Assembly (NCBI GenBank): GCA_014896255.1
Contig: JADBKT010000033.1
Span: forward strand, 186,001 to 250,000
Length of the DNA stretch: 64,000 nt
Direction: 5' to 3'
DNA from: Hydrogenibacillus sp.
Lineage (GTDB): Bacteria; Bacillota; Bacilli; Thermicanales; DSM-22653
Part shown: positions 21,065 to 29,808 of the stretch, piece after piece
Position numbering within the stretch: the stretch's first letter is position 1
Layout: each line of letters starts with the position of its first letter
The notes under the pieces: generated by a model
What the model was told of the DNA's origin: nothing
What the model saw: only the letters and a program-made list of their open reading frames with translations
Databases searched by the model: none
Program-made: the position numbers and the translations under genes

Positions 21065-22065
21065 AAAACGCGGATGCGGCCAAAGGCAAGGCGGAGGGCC
21101 CCGCTCCGGCTCTGGTCCGCGAGCAGGTGAGCGAGCGGGCCGCCGGCGGGGTGCTGTACGTCGTCGGTACGCCGATCGGCCATTTGAAGGACATCACCTA
21201 CCGCGCCGTGGAGGTGCTCGGGGCGGTCGATCTCATCGCCGCCGAAGACACGCGCGTCGCGCGCAAGCTCCTTTCGGCTTACGGCATCAAGACCCCGGTG
21301 GAGAGTTATCACGACCACAGCCCGCCGGCTCGGGAAAAGGCGCTGATCGAACGGCTTCAAAGCGGGGCGCGGGTCGCCCTCGTCTCCGACGCCGGCATGC
21401 CGGGCATCTCCGATCCCGGCGAACGGCTCGTCAGGCTGGCGATCGCACACGGCATCCCCGTCGTCCCGGTGCCCGGTCCGTCGGCCGCCGTCGCCGCCCT
21501 CGCGGCGTCCGGGCTCCCGCCGTCGCCGTATGTCTTCGTCGGCTTTTTGCCGCGCCGGGACAAAGCGCGCAAAGAGGCGCTGCAACGACTGCGGTCGCTC
21601 GCGTATACGCTTGTCTTCTACGAAGCCCCGCACCGCATCGTGCCTACGCTCTCCGCGATGGTGGAGGCGTTCGGCCCGCGAGAAGCCGTGCTCGCCCGGG
21701 AACTGACGAAGCGTTTTGAGACGTTTTGGCGCGGAAATCTTGCGGCCCTCCTGGAGCGCGCCGAACGCGAAGCGCTCCGTGGGGAGATCACTCTTGTCGT
21801 CGCCGGCACGCCGGATGCTTTCGAAGCGTTCGGGGATGCGGAGGGTAGATCCGGCGAAGAGGCGCAGGCGGCCGAACGGGCGTTGCGCGAGGCGCTGTCG
21901 CGGGGTCTGAGCGGTCGCGATGCGGTGCGCGTCGTCGCCGCCGAGACCGGCCTTGCGCGCCGGACGCTGTATTGTCTATTGAACCGCCTGGCGGACGACG
22001 ATGGCGCCGGACCGCGGGGATGCGTGCGCCCGGGTCGAAAGCCGCCTCGCGACGATCGACGATGA
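21061..22065 (+). CDS. rsmI: 16S rRNA (cytidine-1402-2'-O)-methyltransferase
   Basis: A 334-residue protein starting at ATG 21061, overlapping the previous stop. It has the tetrapyrrole-methylase fold with YVVGTPIGHLKD, AAEDTRVARKLL, SDAGMPGISDPG and FYEAPHRI. RsmI modifies C1402 in the ribosomal decoding centre. A leading extension of about 30 residues precedes the domain, and a short helical C-terminal domain (about 270-315) is present. Confidence 0.95.
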   Translation: MKNADAAKGKAEGPAPALVREQVSERAAGGVLYVVGTPIGHLKDITYRAVEVLGAVDLIAAEDTRVARKLLSAYGIKTPVESYHDHSPPAREKALIERLQSGARVALVSDAGMPGISDPGERLVRLAIAHGIPVVPVPGPSAAVAALAASGLPPSPYVFVGFLPRRDKARKEALQRLRSLAYTLVFYEAPHRIVPTLSAMVEAFGPREAVLARELTKRFETFWRGNLAALLERAEREALRGEITLVVAGTPDAFEAFGDAEGRSGEEAQAAERALREALSRGLSGRDAVRVVAAETGLARRTLYCLLNRLADDDGAGPRGCVRPGRKPPRDDRR

Positions 22066-22110
22066 CGATCGGAAGATGGAAGAACCGCTGCAAACGGACG
22101 GATATGCGAA

Positions 22111-22135
22111 GCGCCCGGACGGTGTGGCCGGGCGC
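22111..22135. terminator. Strong hairpin between convergent rsmI and abrB
   Basis: GCGCCCGG...CCGGGCGC, an 8-bp GC stem with a 9-base loop and no T tract on either side. Its place between converging genes suggests a bidirectional stop, but it is not a classical intrinsic terminator. Confidence 0.4.
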
Positions 22136-22175
22136 GACGGGTCGAGGTCGCCGGATGGATCTGGCTGGACCGTGC

Positions 22176-22439
22176 TCAGTCTTGACCGCGGCGTCCGACG
22201 GCATCGCTTAAGGCCTCGGCGCAAGACGCACAGACTTTTTTGTCCCGATATTCCAAGAGCTCGCCGGTTGCTCCGCAAAATACGCATTGTGCTTCGTGTT
22301 TTTTGAGGACAATCCGTCCCCCATCCACAAAAACTTCCAACGGGTCGTGTTCGCTGATGCCGAGCGTGCGGCGCAGCTCGACGGGGATGACGATGCGCCC
22401 GAGTTCGTCGACTTTGCGGACGATGCCGGTCGCTTTCAT
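22176..22439 (-). CDS. abrB: AbrB-family transition-state regulator with a zinc-ribbon tail
   Basis: An 87-residue protein starting at ATG 22439 (- strand) behind GGGGGAG. The swapped-hairpin DNA-binding domain KATGIVRKVDELGR...ELRRTLGI fills residues 2-50. The C-terminal part differs from B. subtilis AbrB: it has CVFC...CASC, a likely zinc ribbon, as in many other Firmicute AbrB proteins. AbrB represses transition-state genes. It is divergent from metG as in B. subtilis. Confidence 0.92.
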   Translation of the reverse strand: MKATGIVRKVDELGRIVIPVELRRTLGISEHDPLEVFVDGGRIVLKKHEAQCVFCGATGELLEYRDKKVCASCAEALSDAVGRRGQD

Positions 22440-22492
22440 GGCGCTCCCCCCAATCATCGGCGCAGCTGTTTTACGCGTCCGTTCTGACTTAT

Positions 22493-22521
22493 AGCATACC
22501 AGCGTTTACCAAAGGCGTCAA
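22493..22521 (-). promoter_or_regulatory. Promoter of abrB
   Basis: On the - strand: TTGACG (22521-22516), a 17-bp spacer and TATGCT (22498-22493) with a TG extended -10. It is back to back with the metG promoter, with only 7 bp between the two -35 elements. Confidence 0.6.
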
Positions 22522-22528
22522 TTGTTCC

Positions 22529-22557
22529 TTGACAAACATTGGCGTCGGCGCTAAGAT
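22529..22557 (+). promoter_or_regulatory. Promoter of metG
   Basis: TTGACA (22529-22534), a 17-bp spacer and TAAGAT (22552-22557), 44 bp before the start codon. No room for a T-box leader. Confidence 0.75.
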
Positions 22558-22601
22558 GTACAAAAATAACTTGTGACCCCCATAAGGAGCACAACAAACG
22601 C

Positions 22602-24587
22602 ATGCCGACGTTTTACATCACCTCGCCGATCTACTACCCGAGCGCGACGTTGCACATCGGCAACGCCTATACGACGATCGCCGCCGACGCGCTGGCCCGC
22701 TTCAAACGGCTCCAGGGATACGACGTCTTTTACCTGACCGGCACCGACGAGCACGGCCAGAAGCTGGCCAAGACGGCCGCCAAGCACGGGAAAGCGCCGC
22801 TCGCGTACATCGATCCGATCGTCGAGTGGATCCGCGACTTGTGGGATCGGCTGGACATCGCCTACGACGATTTTATCCGCACGACCGAGCCGCGGCATAA
22901 AGCCTCCGTGCAAAAAATCGTGCAAAAGCTTATCAATTCCGGAGACGTCTATCTGGGAGAGTACGAAGGGTACTACTGCGTCGAGTGTGAGGCGTACTGG
23001 ACGGAATTCCAGGCCAAACGCGAGGACGGTTATGTTTGCCCGGACTGCGGCCGTCCGGTCTCCCTGGTCAAGGAAAAGAGCTACTTTTTCCGCCTGTCCA
23101 AGTACGCCGAGCGGCTGATCGCGCACATCGAAGCGCATCCGTCGTTCATCCTTCCGGAGTCGCGGAAGCACGAGATGTTGAACAATTTCTTGAAGCCTGG
23201 GCTTGCGGACCTGTCCATCTCCCGGACGAATTTCGACTGGGGCATTCCGATGCCGAACGACCCGGAACACGTGCTCTACGTGTGGGTCGACGCGCTCTCC
23301 AACTACATCACTGCCCTCGGCTACGGGAGCGACGACCCGTCGAAGTTCGAGCGGTACTGGCCTGCGGACGTGCATCTCGTTGGCAAGGACATTCTCCGTT
23401 TCCACACCATCATCTGGCCGGCGCTGCTTATGGCCCTCGGCCTACCGCTGCCGAAGACGGTTTTCGGCCACGGATGGCTGCTCATGCCCGACGGGAAGAT
23501 GTCGAAGTCGAAGGGCAACGCCATCGATCCGAAGTTTTTGATCGAACGCTACGGCTCGGATGCCGTCCGCTATTTCCTGCTGCGGGAGATCCCCTTCGGG
23601 CAAGACGGCGTGTTTACGCCGGAGGCCTTCATCCGGCGAACGAACGCGGATTTGGCCAACGACCTCGGCAACCTCGTGAGCCGCACGACGGCGATGATCG
23701 AGCGTTATTTCGGCGGCGTGCTGCCGGCACCGTCGGTCGACGGGCCGGAGGACGCGCCGTTCCGCGAAACGGTGCTGACCTTAAAAGGGCGCGTCGAAGC
23801 GGCGATGGAGCGGTTCCACTTCAATCAGGCGCTGGTGGAGATTTTCGACGTCGTCCATCGCGCCAACCAGTATATCGACGAGACGGCGCCGTGGGCGTTG
23901 GAGAAAGACGTAAGGAAGCGCGGACGCCTGGAGACGGTGCTGTACAACCTGGCCGAAGCGATCCGCATCATCGCCGTGCTCGTCGAACCGTTCATGCCGA
24001 AGACGCCGCCGAAGATCTGGGCCATGTTCTCCGCCGACGACGGCGACTCAGTCCGCAGTTATGCCCGCGCCGCCGAATGGGGAGTCCTTCCGCCGGGGCG
24101 GGCGGTGAAGAAGGGCGAACCGCTCTTCCCGCGGCTCGATCTTGAAGCGGAGATCCGAGCGATCGACGCCCATACGGCGGCGGCCCGGGCCACCGCCGAA
24201 GCGAACCGCCGCGCGGCGGAGCGGGAAGCCCAAAAGACGTCCAAGACCGCCGTCGAAATGGGCGAGATGATCGACATCGAGGCCTTTAACCGGGTGGAGC
24301 TCGTCGTCGCGGAAGTCCTCCGCGCCGAACGTATCCCCGGCGCCGACCGGCTGCTTAAGCTGGAACTCGATCTGGGCGATGAACTGCGGCAGGTCGTCTC
24401 CGGCATCGCCGAACATTACGCGCCGGAAGCGCTCGTCGGCAAAAAGCTCATCTGCGTGGCCAACTTGAAGCCGGCGCGCCTCCGGGGCGTCGACTCGTAC
24501 GGCATGATCCTCGCCGCGTCCCACGACGGCGGGCTCGCCGTCGTCGAAGTGCCCCACGAGGTGCCGAACGGCACCCGGGTGAAGTGA
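22602..24587 (+). CDS. metG: Methionyl-tRNA synthetase
   Basis: A 661-residue class I synthetase starting at ATG 22602 (AAGGAG upstream). It shows the HIGN signature (about 19-22), a zinc knuckle with CVEC...CPDC, the KMSKSKG loop near residue 305, the anticodon-binding helical domain, and a C-terminal EMAP-II-like tRNA-binding domain (about 560-661) after a charged linker. It charges initiator and elongator tRNA-Met. tatD follows two bases after the stop. Confidence 0.97.
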   Translation: MPTFYITSPIYYPSATLHIGNAYTTIAADALARFKRLQGYDVFYLTGTDEHGQKLAKTAAKHGKAPLAYIDPIVEWIRDLWDRLDIAYDDFIRTTEPRHKASVQKIVQKLINSGDVYLGEYEGYYCVECEAYWTEFQAKREDGYVCPDCGRPVSLVKEKSYFFRLSKYAERLIAHIEAHPSFILPESRKHEMLNNFLKPGLADLSISRTNFDWGIPMPNDPEHVLYVWVDALSNYITALGYGSDDPSKFERYWPADVHLVGKDILRFHTIIWPALLMALGLPLPKTVFGHGWLLMPDGKMSKSKGNAIDPKFLIERYGSDAVRYFLLREIPFGQDGVFTPEAFIRRTNADLANDLGNLVSRTTAMIERYFGGVLPAPSVDGPEDAPFRETVLTLKGRVEAAMERFHFNQALVEIFDVVHRANQYIDETAPWALEKDVRKRGRLETVLYNLAEAIRIIAVLVEPFMPKTPPKIWAMFSADDGDSVRSYARAAEWGVLPPGRAVKKGEPLFPRLDLEAEIRAIDAHTAAARATAEANRRAAEREAQKTSKTAVEMGEMIDIEAFNRVELVVAEVLRAERIPGADRLLKLELDLGDELRQVVSGIAEHYAPEALVGKKLICVANLKPARLRGVDSYGMILAASHDGGLAVVEVPHEVPNGTRVK

Positions 24588-24588
24588 G

Positions 24589-25380
24589 ATGCTCATCGAC
24601 ACCCACGCCCACCTCGATGACCCGGCTTTTGACGCCGATCGCGGCGAAGTTCTCGCCCGCGCCCGGGAAGCCGGCGTGGAGGCGATCGTGAACGTCGGGT
24701 ACAACCCGGAGCGGATCGCCTCGACGCTCGCTCTCGCCGAGGCGGAACCGATCGTCTACGCCGCCGTCGGGCTGCACCCGACGGAAGCGGAACGTCTCAC
24801 CCCGGCCGTGCTGTCGTCGATCCGCGAAGCGGCAGGGCACCCGAAGGTCGTCGCCGTCGGCGAGACCGGCCTCGATTATCACCATCGGACGGCGTCCCGC
24901 GAAGCGCAGCACCGCGCCTTGCGCGCGCAGGTCGCCCTTGCGCGGGAACTCGGGCTTCCGCTCGTGATCCACAACCGCGAGGCGCACGACGACCTCTGCC
25001 GCCTGTTGCGGGAGGCGGGAGCCGATCAGGTGGGCGGCGTGATGCACGCGTTTTCTTCCGGGGATCCGGCGCACCTCGAGGCGGTGCTGGAACTCGGGTT
25101 TTACATTTCCCTCGGCGGACCGGTGACGTTTCGAAACGCCCGTGCCCTGCAAAACCTTGTGCCGCACATTCCGCTTTCTCGGCTCGTCGTCGAGACCGAC
25201 GCACCGTATCTCGCGCCGCATCCGTATCGCGGCCGGCGCAATGAAAGCGGGCACGTCCGCCTCGTGGCGGAAAAACTGGCGGAGCTCTATCGATTGTCTT
25301 TGGAAGAGATTGCACGCATCACGACGGACAACGCGAAACGGCTGTTTCGCCTTCCGCAACCGGACGCCGGGGTTGTTTGA
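24589..25380 (+). CDS. tatD: TatD-family metal-dependent deoxyribonuclease
   Basis: A 263-residue TIM-barrel hydrolase. Metal-binding residues fit the family: DTHAHLD at the N-terminus, GETGLDYH, IHNREA, HAFSS and ETDAPYL. B. subtilis YabD occupies the same place after metS. TatD proteins are 3'-5' exonucleases; the cellular role here is not shown. It shares a transcript with metG. Confidence 0.93.
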   Translation: MLIDTHAHLDDPAFDADRGEVLARAREAGVEAIVNVGYNPERIASTLALAEAEPIVYAAVGLHPTEAERLTPAVLSSIREAAGHPKVVAVGETGLDYHHRTASREAQHRALRAQVALARELGLPLVIHNREAHDDLCRLLREAGADQVGGVMHAFSSGDPAHLEAVLELGFYISLGGPVTFRNARALQNLVPHIPLSRLVVETDAPYLAPHPYRGRRNESGHVRLVAEKLAELYRLSLEEIARITTDNAKRLFRLPQPDAGVV

Positions 25381-25389
25381 GGTGAAGGG

Positions 25390-26448
25390 ATGCCGCATAA
25401 ACGCCTAGCGGTCGTGTGGGCGCTCCTCTGGACATTCGGCTGGGCGATCGCCTTTACGGCCGTCGTGCAGATGAGCGTCAACCGCGTTTCCGTCGATGTC
25501 GACGGTCAGACGTTTGTCGTAAAGACCCGCGAGCGGAGCGTGGCGACGCTTTTAAAGCGCCTCGACATCCACATCGCGGACGGAGACGTCGTCTTCCCCG
25601 CACCGCAAGCGCGCCTTGGGCGCGGTCAAGCGGTGTACGTCCGGCATGCGAAGACGGTCCGCGTCATCGTCGGCCGAAGCGCGCCGATCGAGGTCAAGAC
25701 GACGGCGACGACCGTCGGCGCCCTGGTCGAAGGGCTCGGCATCGCCCGCAGACCGACGGATTTCGTCTCGCCGGCGCCGGAGACGGAGCTTCAAGGCGGC
25801 GAGACGGTGCGCATCGAGCGCATCGAGGCGGCCGTCGTCGCCCGCGCCAAACCGATCAAGGCGCAAACGGTGAAGAAAGCCGATTTGAGTCTCCCGCGCG
25901 GCGTGGAGAAGACCGAACAAAACGGCCGCGACGGCAAGGCGCTCGCGCTCTATCGCGCCGTTTACGTGAACGGTGTTTTACATGATCTTTCACCGCTCAC
26001 GACGAAGGTCGTCGAGACGGCCGTACCGCGCATCGTGCGCGTCGGCAGGAAACCGCCGGCGCCGGATCCGCCGAAACCGAAGACGGTGACGGTGGCCGAC
26101 TTGACGTTTACCGCGCAACAGGTCTTGACCGGCGTCGTGCTTACCGCTTACGGCCCCGGACCCGGCCATACGGGCAAACTCCCGGGTGACCCGGGCTACG
26201 GCATGACCGCGACCGGCCATCGGGCCAAGGAAGGGCGGACGATCGCCGTCGATCCGGATGTCATTCCGCTCGGTTCATGGGTGTACATCGACGGCTACGG
26301 CCTCTTCCGCGCCGAAGACACCGGCGGCGCGGTGAAGGGCAAGATCATCGACATCTACTTTGAGGACGATCACAAGGCCGACGCCTTCGGTTATCGGCGC
26401 GGCAATACGGTGTATGTGATCGGTCCGAACAAGCCGGAGACGCGCTGA
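25390..26448 (+). CDS. yabE: YabE: DUF348-G5-3D domain protein (resuscitation-factor-like)
   Basis: A 352-residue protein starting at ATG 25390, ten bases after tatD. An N-terminal signal or anchor helix (about 7-28) is followed by two DUF348 repeats (about 30-145), a G5-like region (about 150-215) and a C-terminal 3D domain (about 255-350) with the Asp-rich AVDPDVIPLGS, AEDTGG and IDIYF motifs of the RpfB/MltA-like barrel. It probably acts on peptidoglycan outside the cell. The terminator overlaps its last codons. Confidence 0.92.
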   Translation: MPHKRLAVVWALLWTFGWAIAFTAVVQMSVNRVSVDVDGQTFVVKTRERSVATLLKRLDIHIADGDVVFPAPQARLGRGQAVYVRHAKTVRVIVGRSAPIEVKTTATTVGALVEGLGIARRPTDFVSPAPETELQGGETVRIERIEAAVVARAKPIKAQTVKKADLSLPRGVEKTEQNGRDGKALALYRAVYVNGVLHDLSPLTTKVVETAVPRIVRVGRKPPAPDPPKPKTVTVADLTFTAQQVLTGVVLTAYGPGPGHTGKLPGDPGYGMTATGHRAKEGRTIAVDPDVIPLGSWVYIDGYGLFRAEDTGGAVKGKIIDIYFEDDHKADAFGYRRGNTVYVIGPNKPETR

Positions 26449-26464
26449 GCGCTCCGGTTTTTTT
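26434..26464 (+). terminator. Rho-independent terminator of metG-tatD-yabE
   Basis: CCGGAG...CTCCGG followed by seven T residues. The left arm lies inside the last codons of yabE. Confidence 0.85.
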
Positions 26465-26483
26465 GCGGGTGTTTTGCGGATTT

Positions 26484-26514
26484 TTGCGGTGTGGATGGAT
26501 ATTTGATGTATAAT
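26484..26514 (+). promoter_or_regulatory. Promoter of rnmV
   Basis: A consensus TATAAT (26509-26514) with TTGCGG (26484-26489) at a long 19-bp spacing. The expected transcription start is at about 26521, the A of the first in-frame ATG used by rnmV. Confidence 0.6.
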
Positions 26515-26520
26515 AGCGTT

Positions 26521-27159
26521 ATGATGATCGATTCGATGGACGCAGTGGCGCCGGACGCCGTGATCGTCGTCGAGGGCCGGCACGATGCGGCCCGCGTGCG
26601 GGAAGCCGTCGCGGCGCGCGTTTATGTGCTCGGCGGCGATGCGCTCACGCCCGATAAAATCAAAGAGATCGCCTGCCTACACCGCACGCGCGGCGTGATC
26701 GTGCTGACCGATCCCGACCGCGTCGGCGAAAAGCTCCGCCGCGCCCTGGACCGCGCCATTCCCGGCCTGTGGCATGCGCACTTGGCGGCGGAAGAAGCCC
26801 GAAAGGGCGAGTCGATCGGCGTGGAACACGCATCTTTGGAGGCCATCCGCCGAGCGCTTCGGGATGCCCGCCCGGCGGTGCGGGAATCGCCGCCGCCGCT
26901 TTCGTGGGAGGCGTATATCGACCTCGGGTTGGCGTTCGGCCCGGAGGCAAGCCGGCGGCGCGCGCGGCTCGCCGCGCGCCTCGGCATCGGCAGCGCCGGA
27001 GCAAAGTCGTTTTATGAGCGCCTGTGTCTCTTTCGCATCGACCGCGAGGCGCTTTTTGACGCGCTTTCGGCCGTCGCGTCAGGGGAAGTGGACGTCTCCG
27101 CCGGAAAGCGCGAAGACGCGCCGCGGGAAAGTTCGGGAGATGACGGCGATGGGCGTTGA
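26521..27159 (+). CDS. rnmV: Ribonuclease M5
   Basis: A 212-residue Toprim protein that matures 5S rRNA. It shows IVVEGRHDAA (catalytic Glu), the Asp dyad in VLTDPDRVGEK, and GVEHAS. The homologous start falls at ATG 26521 or 26536; neither has a ribosome site, and 26521 coincides with the predicted transcription start. ATG 26506, inside the -10 element, has a weak GGATGGA. It overlaps rsmA by 20 bp as in the conserved yabE-rnmV-ksgA order. Confidence 0.9.
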   Translation: MMIDSMDAVAPDAVIVVEGRHDAARVREAVAARVYVLGGDALTPDKIKEIACLHRTRGVIVLTDPDRVGEKLRRALDRAIPGLWHAHLAAEEARKGESIGVEHASLEAIRRALRDARPAVRESPPPLSWEAYIDLGLAFGPEASRRRARLAARLGIGSAGAKSFYERLCLFRIDREALFDALSAVASGEVDVSAGKREDAPRESSGDDGDGR

Positions 27160-28018
27160 TCCGCGGGAAGTGCGCGCGCTTGCGGCGCGCTTCGGCCTGC
27201 GTCTCACCAAAGCGCGCGGTCAGCATTTTTTGACCGACCCGCGCTGGATCCGGGCGATCGTCGACTGTGCGGAGGTCACCCCCGAAGACGGCGTGCTCGA
27301 GATCGGGCCGGGCTTGGGCGTGCTCACCGCGCCGCTCGCCGAGCGCGCCGGGCGCGTCGTGGCGGTGGAGATCGACGCGCGCCTGATCGACGCCCTCGGC
27401 GTGCTGTTTTCGGACCGACCGAACGTCACCATCGTACACGCCGATTTTTTGGCCCTCGATCTTCCGTCCTTGCTCGCGGCGTATTTTCCGCCGGGAATGC
27501 CGCTTAAAGTCGTCGCCAACCTGCCGTACTACATTACGTCGCCTATCCTGTTCCGCCTGCTCGAGGGCGGAGTCGAATTCCGTTCCATCACGGTGATGGT
27601 GCAAAAGGAAGTCGCCGAACGACTTGTCGCACGTCCGGGAACGAAGGCGTATGGGATGCTCACCGCCTCCGTCGCCCGTTACGCGACCCCGCGGCGCTGT
27701 TTCGACGTCCCGGCCGGGGCGTTTTTTCCGCCGCCCCGCGTCGCTTCCACCGTGGTGCACCTCGCGCCTTACGCGTCGCCGCGGTATGCGGATTGTGCCG
27801 ACGGGTACGCGATGCTCGTCGCCGTCTCCTTTCAAAGCCGGCGTAAGACGCTCGCCAATAACTTGCGTCAAGCCTTTCCGACGTTTGACGTCGACTGGGG
27901 GGCGTGGCTTTCGGCGCACGGGTTTGATCCGCGCGTGCGCGGCGAGGCGCTGTCTCCTGACGATTTTTGCCGCTTGGGCGCGGCGCTCTTTGCGCTCGTC
28001 GGCGGCGCATCGAGGTGA
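27140..28018 (+). CDS. rsmA: 16S rRNA dimethyladenosine transferase RsmA (KsgA)
   Basis: A 292-residue protein, identical in length to B. subtilis KsgA, starting at ATG 27140. It dimethylates A1518 and A1519 of 16S rRNA. Motifs are GQHFL, the SAM site EIGPGLGVLT, VEID, HADFL and the catalytic NLPYYI. An alternative ATG at 27149 has GGGAG upstream. The stop overlaps the ribosome site of the next gene. Confidence 0.96.
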   Translation: MTAMGVDPREVRALAARFGLRLTKARGQHFLTDPRWIRAIVDCAEVTPEDGVLEIGPGLGVLTAPLAERAGRVVAVEIDARLIDALGVLFSDRPNVTIVHADFLALDLPSLLAAYFPPGMPLKVVANLPYYITSPILFRLLEGGVEFRSITVMVQKEVAERLVARPGTKAYGMLTASVARYATPRRCFDVPAGAFFPPPRVASTVVHLAPYASPRYADCADGYAMLVAVSFQSRRKTLANNLRQAFPTFDVDWGAWLSAHGFDPRVRGEALSPDDFCRLGAALFALVGGASR

Positions 28019-28023
28019 AATCG

Positions 28024-28497
28024 ATGTATTTTACCAGCCCGACGTTCGGTCGGCTGTCGCTTTCCGACATGCTCGCGGCGATCGAGCGCTTCGTCGTCGA
28101 CGATCGCAATGGCGCCTATAAGCTCATCATCGGCACCGACTCGCAGACCCATCACGGCGAAACGCTCTTCGTCACGGCGATCGTCGTGCATCGCGTGGGC
28201 AAGGGGGCGCGTTTTTTCTTCCGCCGCCGCCGGCACGCCCCCGTGACGGATCTGCGCCATCGCGTCTATTTGGAGACGGCCGCCTCCTTGGAGATCGTCC
28301 AGACCATGCAAAAGGAGCCGGCCTTTTCCCGGCTCATCGATCTGCCGATCGAGATCCACGTCGACATCGGCACGAGCGGCGCGACGCGGGCGATGATCCA
28401 GGAGATCGTCGGTTGGGTGACGTCGGTCGGTTATACGGTGAAGATCAAGCCGCAGTCGTTCGGCGCGAGCGCCGTCGCCGACCGTTACACGAAGTAA
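28024..28497 (+). CDS. YkuK-like protein (DUF458, RNase H-like fold)
   Basis: A 157-residue protein starting at ATG 28024 with GAGGTGA overlapping the rsmA stop. It matches the YkuK/DUF458 family: FGRLSLSDM near the start, IIGTDSQTH with an Asp that would be an RNase H-type metal ligand, and EIHVDIGTSGATR. Family function is not established. In B. subtilis ykuK is elsewhere; here it is coupled to rsmA and precedes yabG. Confidence 0.8.
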   Translation: MYFTSPTFGRLSLSDMLAAIERFVVDDRNGAYKLIIGTDSQTHHGETLFVTAIVVHRVGKGARFFFRRRRHAPVTDLRHRVYLETAASLEIVQTMQKEPAFSRLIDLPIEIHVDIGTSGATRAMIQEIVGWVTSVGYTVKIKPQSFGASAVADRYTK

Positions 28498-28527
28498 GCC
28501 CGGCCGGTTCCGCTTTCCGCTTCCGCA

Positions 28528-28535
28528 CATAGGCT
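28528..28535 (+). promoter_or_regulatory. Possible sigma-K -10 of yabG
   Basis: CATAGGCT fits the sigma-K -10 pattern CATANNNT. The only -35 requirement (AC) is too short to test. yabG is sigma-K dependent in B. subtilis. Weak evidence. Confidence 0.25.
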
Positions 28536-28555
28536 GTAAGCGGGAGGGGAAAGCG

Positions 28556-29398
28556 GTGGAGATCGTCATCGGCAGTCTTGTCCGCCGCAAGTCGTACGGT
28601 CAAGACATCGTCTTTCGCGTGATCCAGATCAATCACGCCGAGCGCACGGCCATTTTGCAGGGGCTGGACGTACGCCTGTTGGCCGACGCACCGTTGGACG
28701 ATCTGATCATGCTCGACGCGGATGCGCACGAAGAAGAGGCGTCACGGCCGGACGCGGGGTTCGGGGCGGCGAAAATGCTCAAGCCGCCGGAGGGTGGGGG
28801 GACGCGTCCGTCGACCGACAGTTTATCGGTCGGGACGTCCACGGCCGTAGCGTATCCGGGAAAGGTGCTGCATCTCGACGGCGATGCGCGGTATCTCGCG
28901 ATGTCGATGGCCGAATACGAGCGGCTCGGCATTCCGGCCGTCGGACAGCACGTCCTTGAGCGCGACATGCCCCGCCGCGTCATTTCGCTTTTGGTGCGCT
29001 ACCAACCGGACGTGCTCGTGCTCACCGGACACGACGCTTACCGCCGCCGCTCGGCGGCGAGGGAGATCGACCAGTACCGGCACTCCCAATATTTCATCGA
29101 AACGGTGCGTCGCGTGCGGGCGGAATATGAACGGCACAAAGACGCCCTGATCATCGTCGCCGGCGCCTGTCAATCGTATTACGAAGGGCTGATGGAGGCC
29201 GGCGCGAATTTCGCCAGCTCTCCGGCCCGCGTGAACATTCACGCCCTGGATCCCATCACCGTCGTCCATCGGTTGTCATTTGCCTCCGTGCGCGACATCG
29301 TCCCTCCGGATGTGGCGATCCGTGCGGTGCGTTCCGGCGCGCAAGGCATCGGGGGGATCGAGACGCGCGGAACGCTGCGCATCGGCGTGCCGGAATAA
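28556..29398 (+). CDS. yabG: Sporulation-specific protease YabG
   Basis: A 280-residue protein starting at GTG 28556 behind GGGAGGGGAAAG. The family core is clear: VGQHVLERDMPRR, VLTGHDAY (probable catalytic His) and AGACQSYYEG (probable catalytic Cys). YabG processes spore coat proteins such as SpoIVA in the mother cell. It sits before veg as in B. subtilis. Confidence 0.93.
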   Translation: MEIVIGSLVRRKSYGQDIVFRVIQINHAERTAILQGLDVRLLADAPLDDLIMLDADAHEEEASRPDAGFGAAKMLKPPEGGGTRPSTDSLSVGTSTAVAYPGKVLHLDGDARYLAMSMAEYERLGIPAVGQHVLERDMPRRVISLLVRYQPDVLVLTGHDAYRRRSAAREIDQYRHSQYFIETVRRVRAEYERHKDALIIVAGACQSYYEGLMEAGANFASSPARVNIHALDPITVVHRLSFASVRDIVPPDVAIRAVRSGAQGIGGIETRGTLRIGVPE

Positions 29399-29403
29399 AA
29401 ACA

Positions 29404-29433
29404 TTGACATCCGCACGACCTCACTGCTATAAT
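29404..29433 (+). promoter_or_regulatory. veg promoter P1
   Basis: TTGACA (29404-29409), an 18-bp spacer and TATAAT (29428-29433). Both hexamers are perfect consensus. Confidence 0.85.
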
Positions 29434-29445
29434 TATTGCTTTCGT

Positions 29446-29474
29446 TTGACATCCTATACAGAAAATGTTATACT
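29446..29474 (+). promoter_or_regulatory. veg promoter P2
   Basis: TTGACA (29446-29451), a 17-bp spacer and TATACT (29469-29474). With P1 it forms a tandem pair about 40 bp apart, so veg is probably very strongly expressed, as in B. subtilis. Confidence 0.85.
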
Positions 29475-29497
29475 GAACGCAGTGAGGTGATGGGCAC

Positions 29498-29776
29498 GTG
29501 GCGAAAAACGCTCTGGCGGACATTAAGTCGTTACTCGAAGGGTATGTCGGACGGCGCATTCGGCTGAAGGCGAACGGCGGTCGCAAAAAGACGGTCGAAC
29601 ATGTCGGCATCTTGGAAGAGACGTATCCGCTCGTGTTCATCGTCAAATTGGACGAAGAAACGCGTCCCCTGCGCCGCGTCTCATACAGTTACGCCGATGT
29701 GCTCACGGAAACGGTGGAGCTCACCGTCATCGAGGCGGACGGGCATAAGCGCATTACGTACGATCCGGGGACATGA
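29498..29776 (+). CDS. veg: Veg protein
   Basis: A 92-residue protein starting at GTG 29498 with GTGAGGTGA upstream, close to B. subtilis Veg (86). It shows the family pattern: [20 protein letters not shown] and FIVKLDE, ending in [16 protein letters not shown]. Veg is highly expressed and affects biofilm gene control and spore outgrowth in B. subtilis. Two near-consensus promoters drive it. Confidence 0.94.
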   Translation: MAKNALADIKSLLEGYVGRRIRLKANGGRKKTVEHVGILEETYPLVFIVKLDEETRPLRRVSYSYADVLTETVELTVIEADGHKRITYDPGT

Positions 29777-29808
29777 GCGCCCTTCCTCCGACGCCGATGC
29801 CGTTCATT

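Noticed and set aside
22539-22601. T-box leader for metG (also considered for serS, trpS and lysS)
   Set aside because: Upstream gaps are too short or lack the T-box sequence and a terminator.
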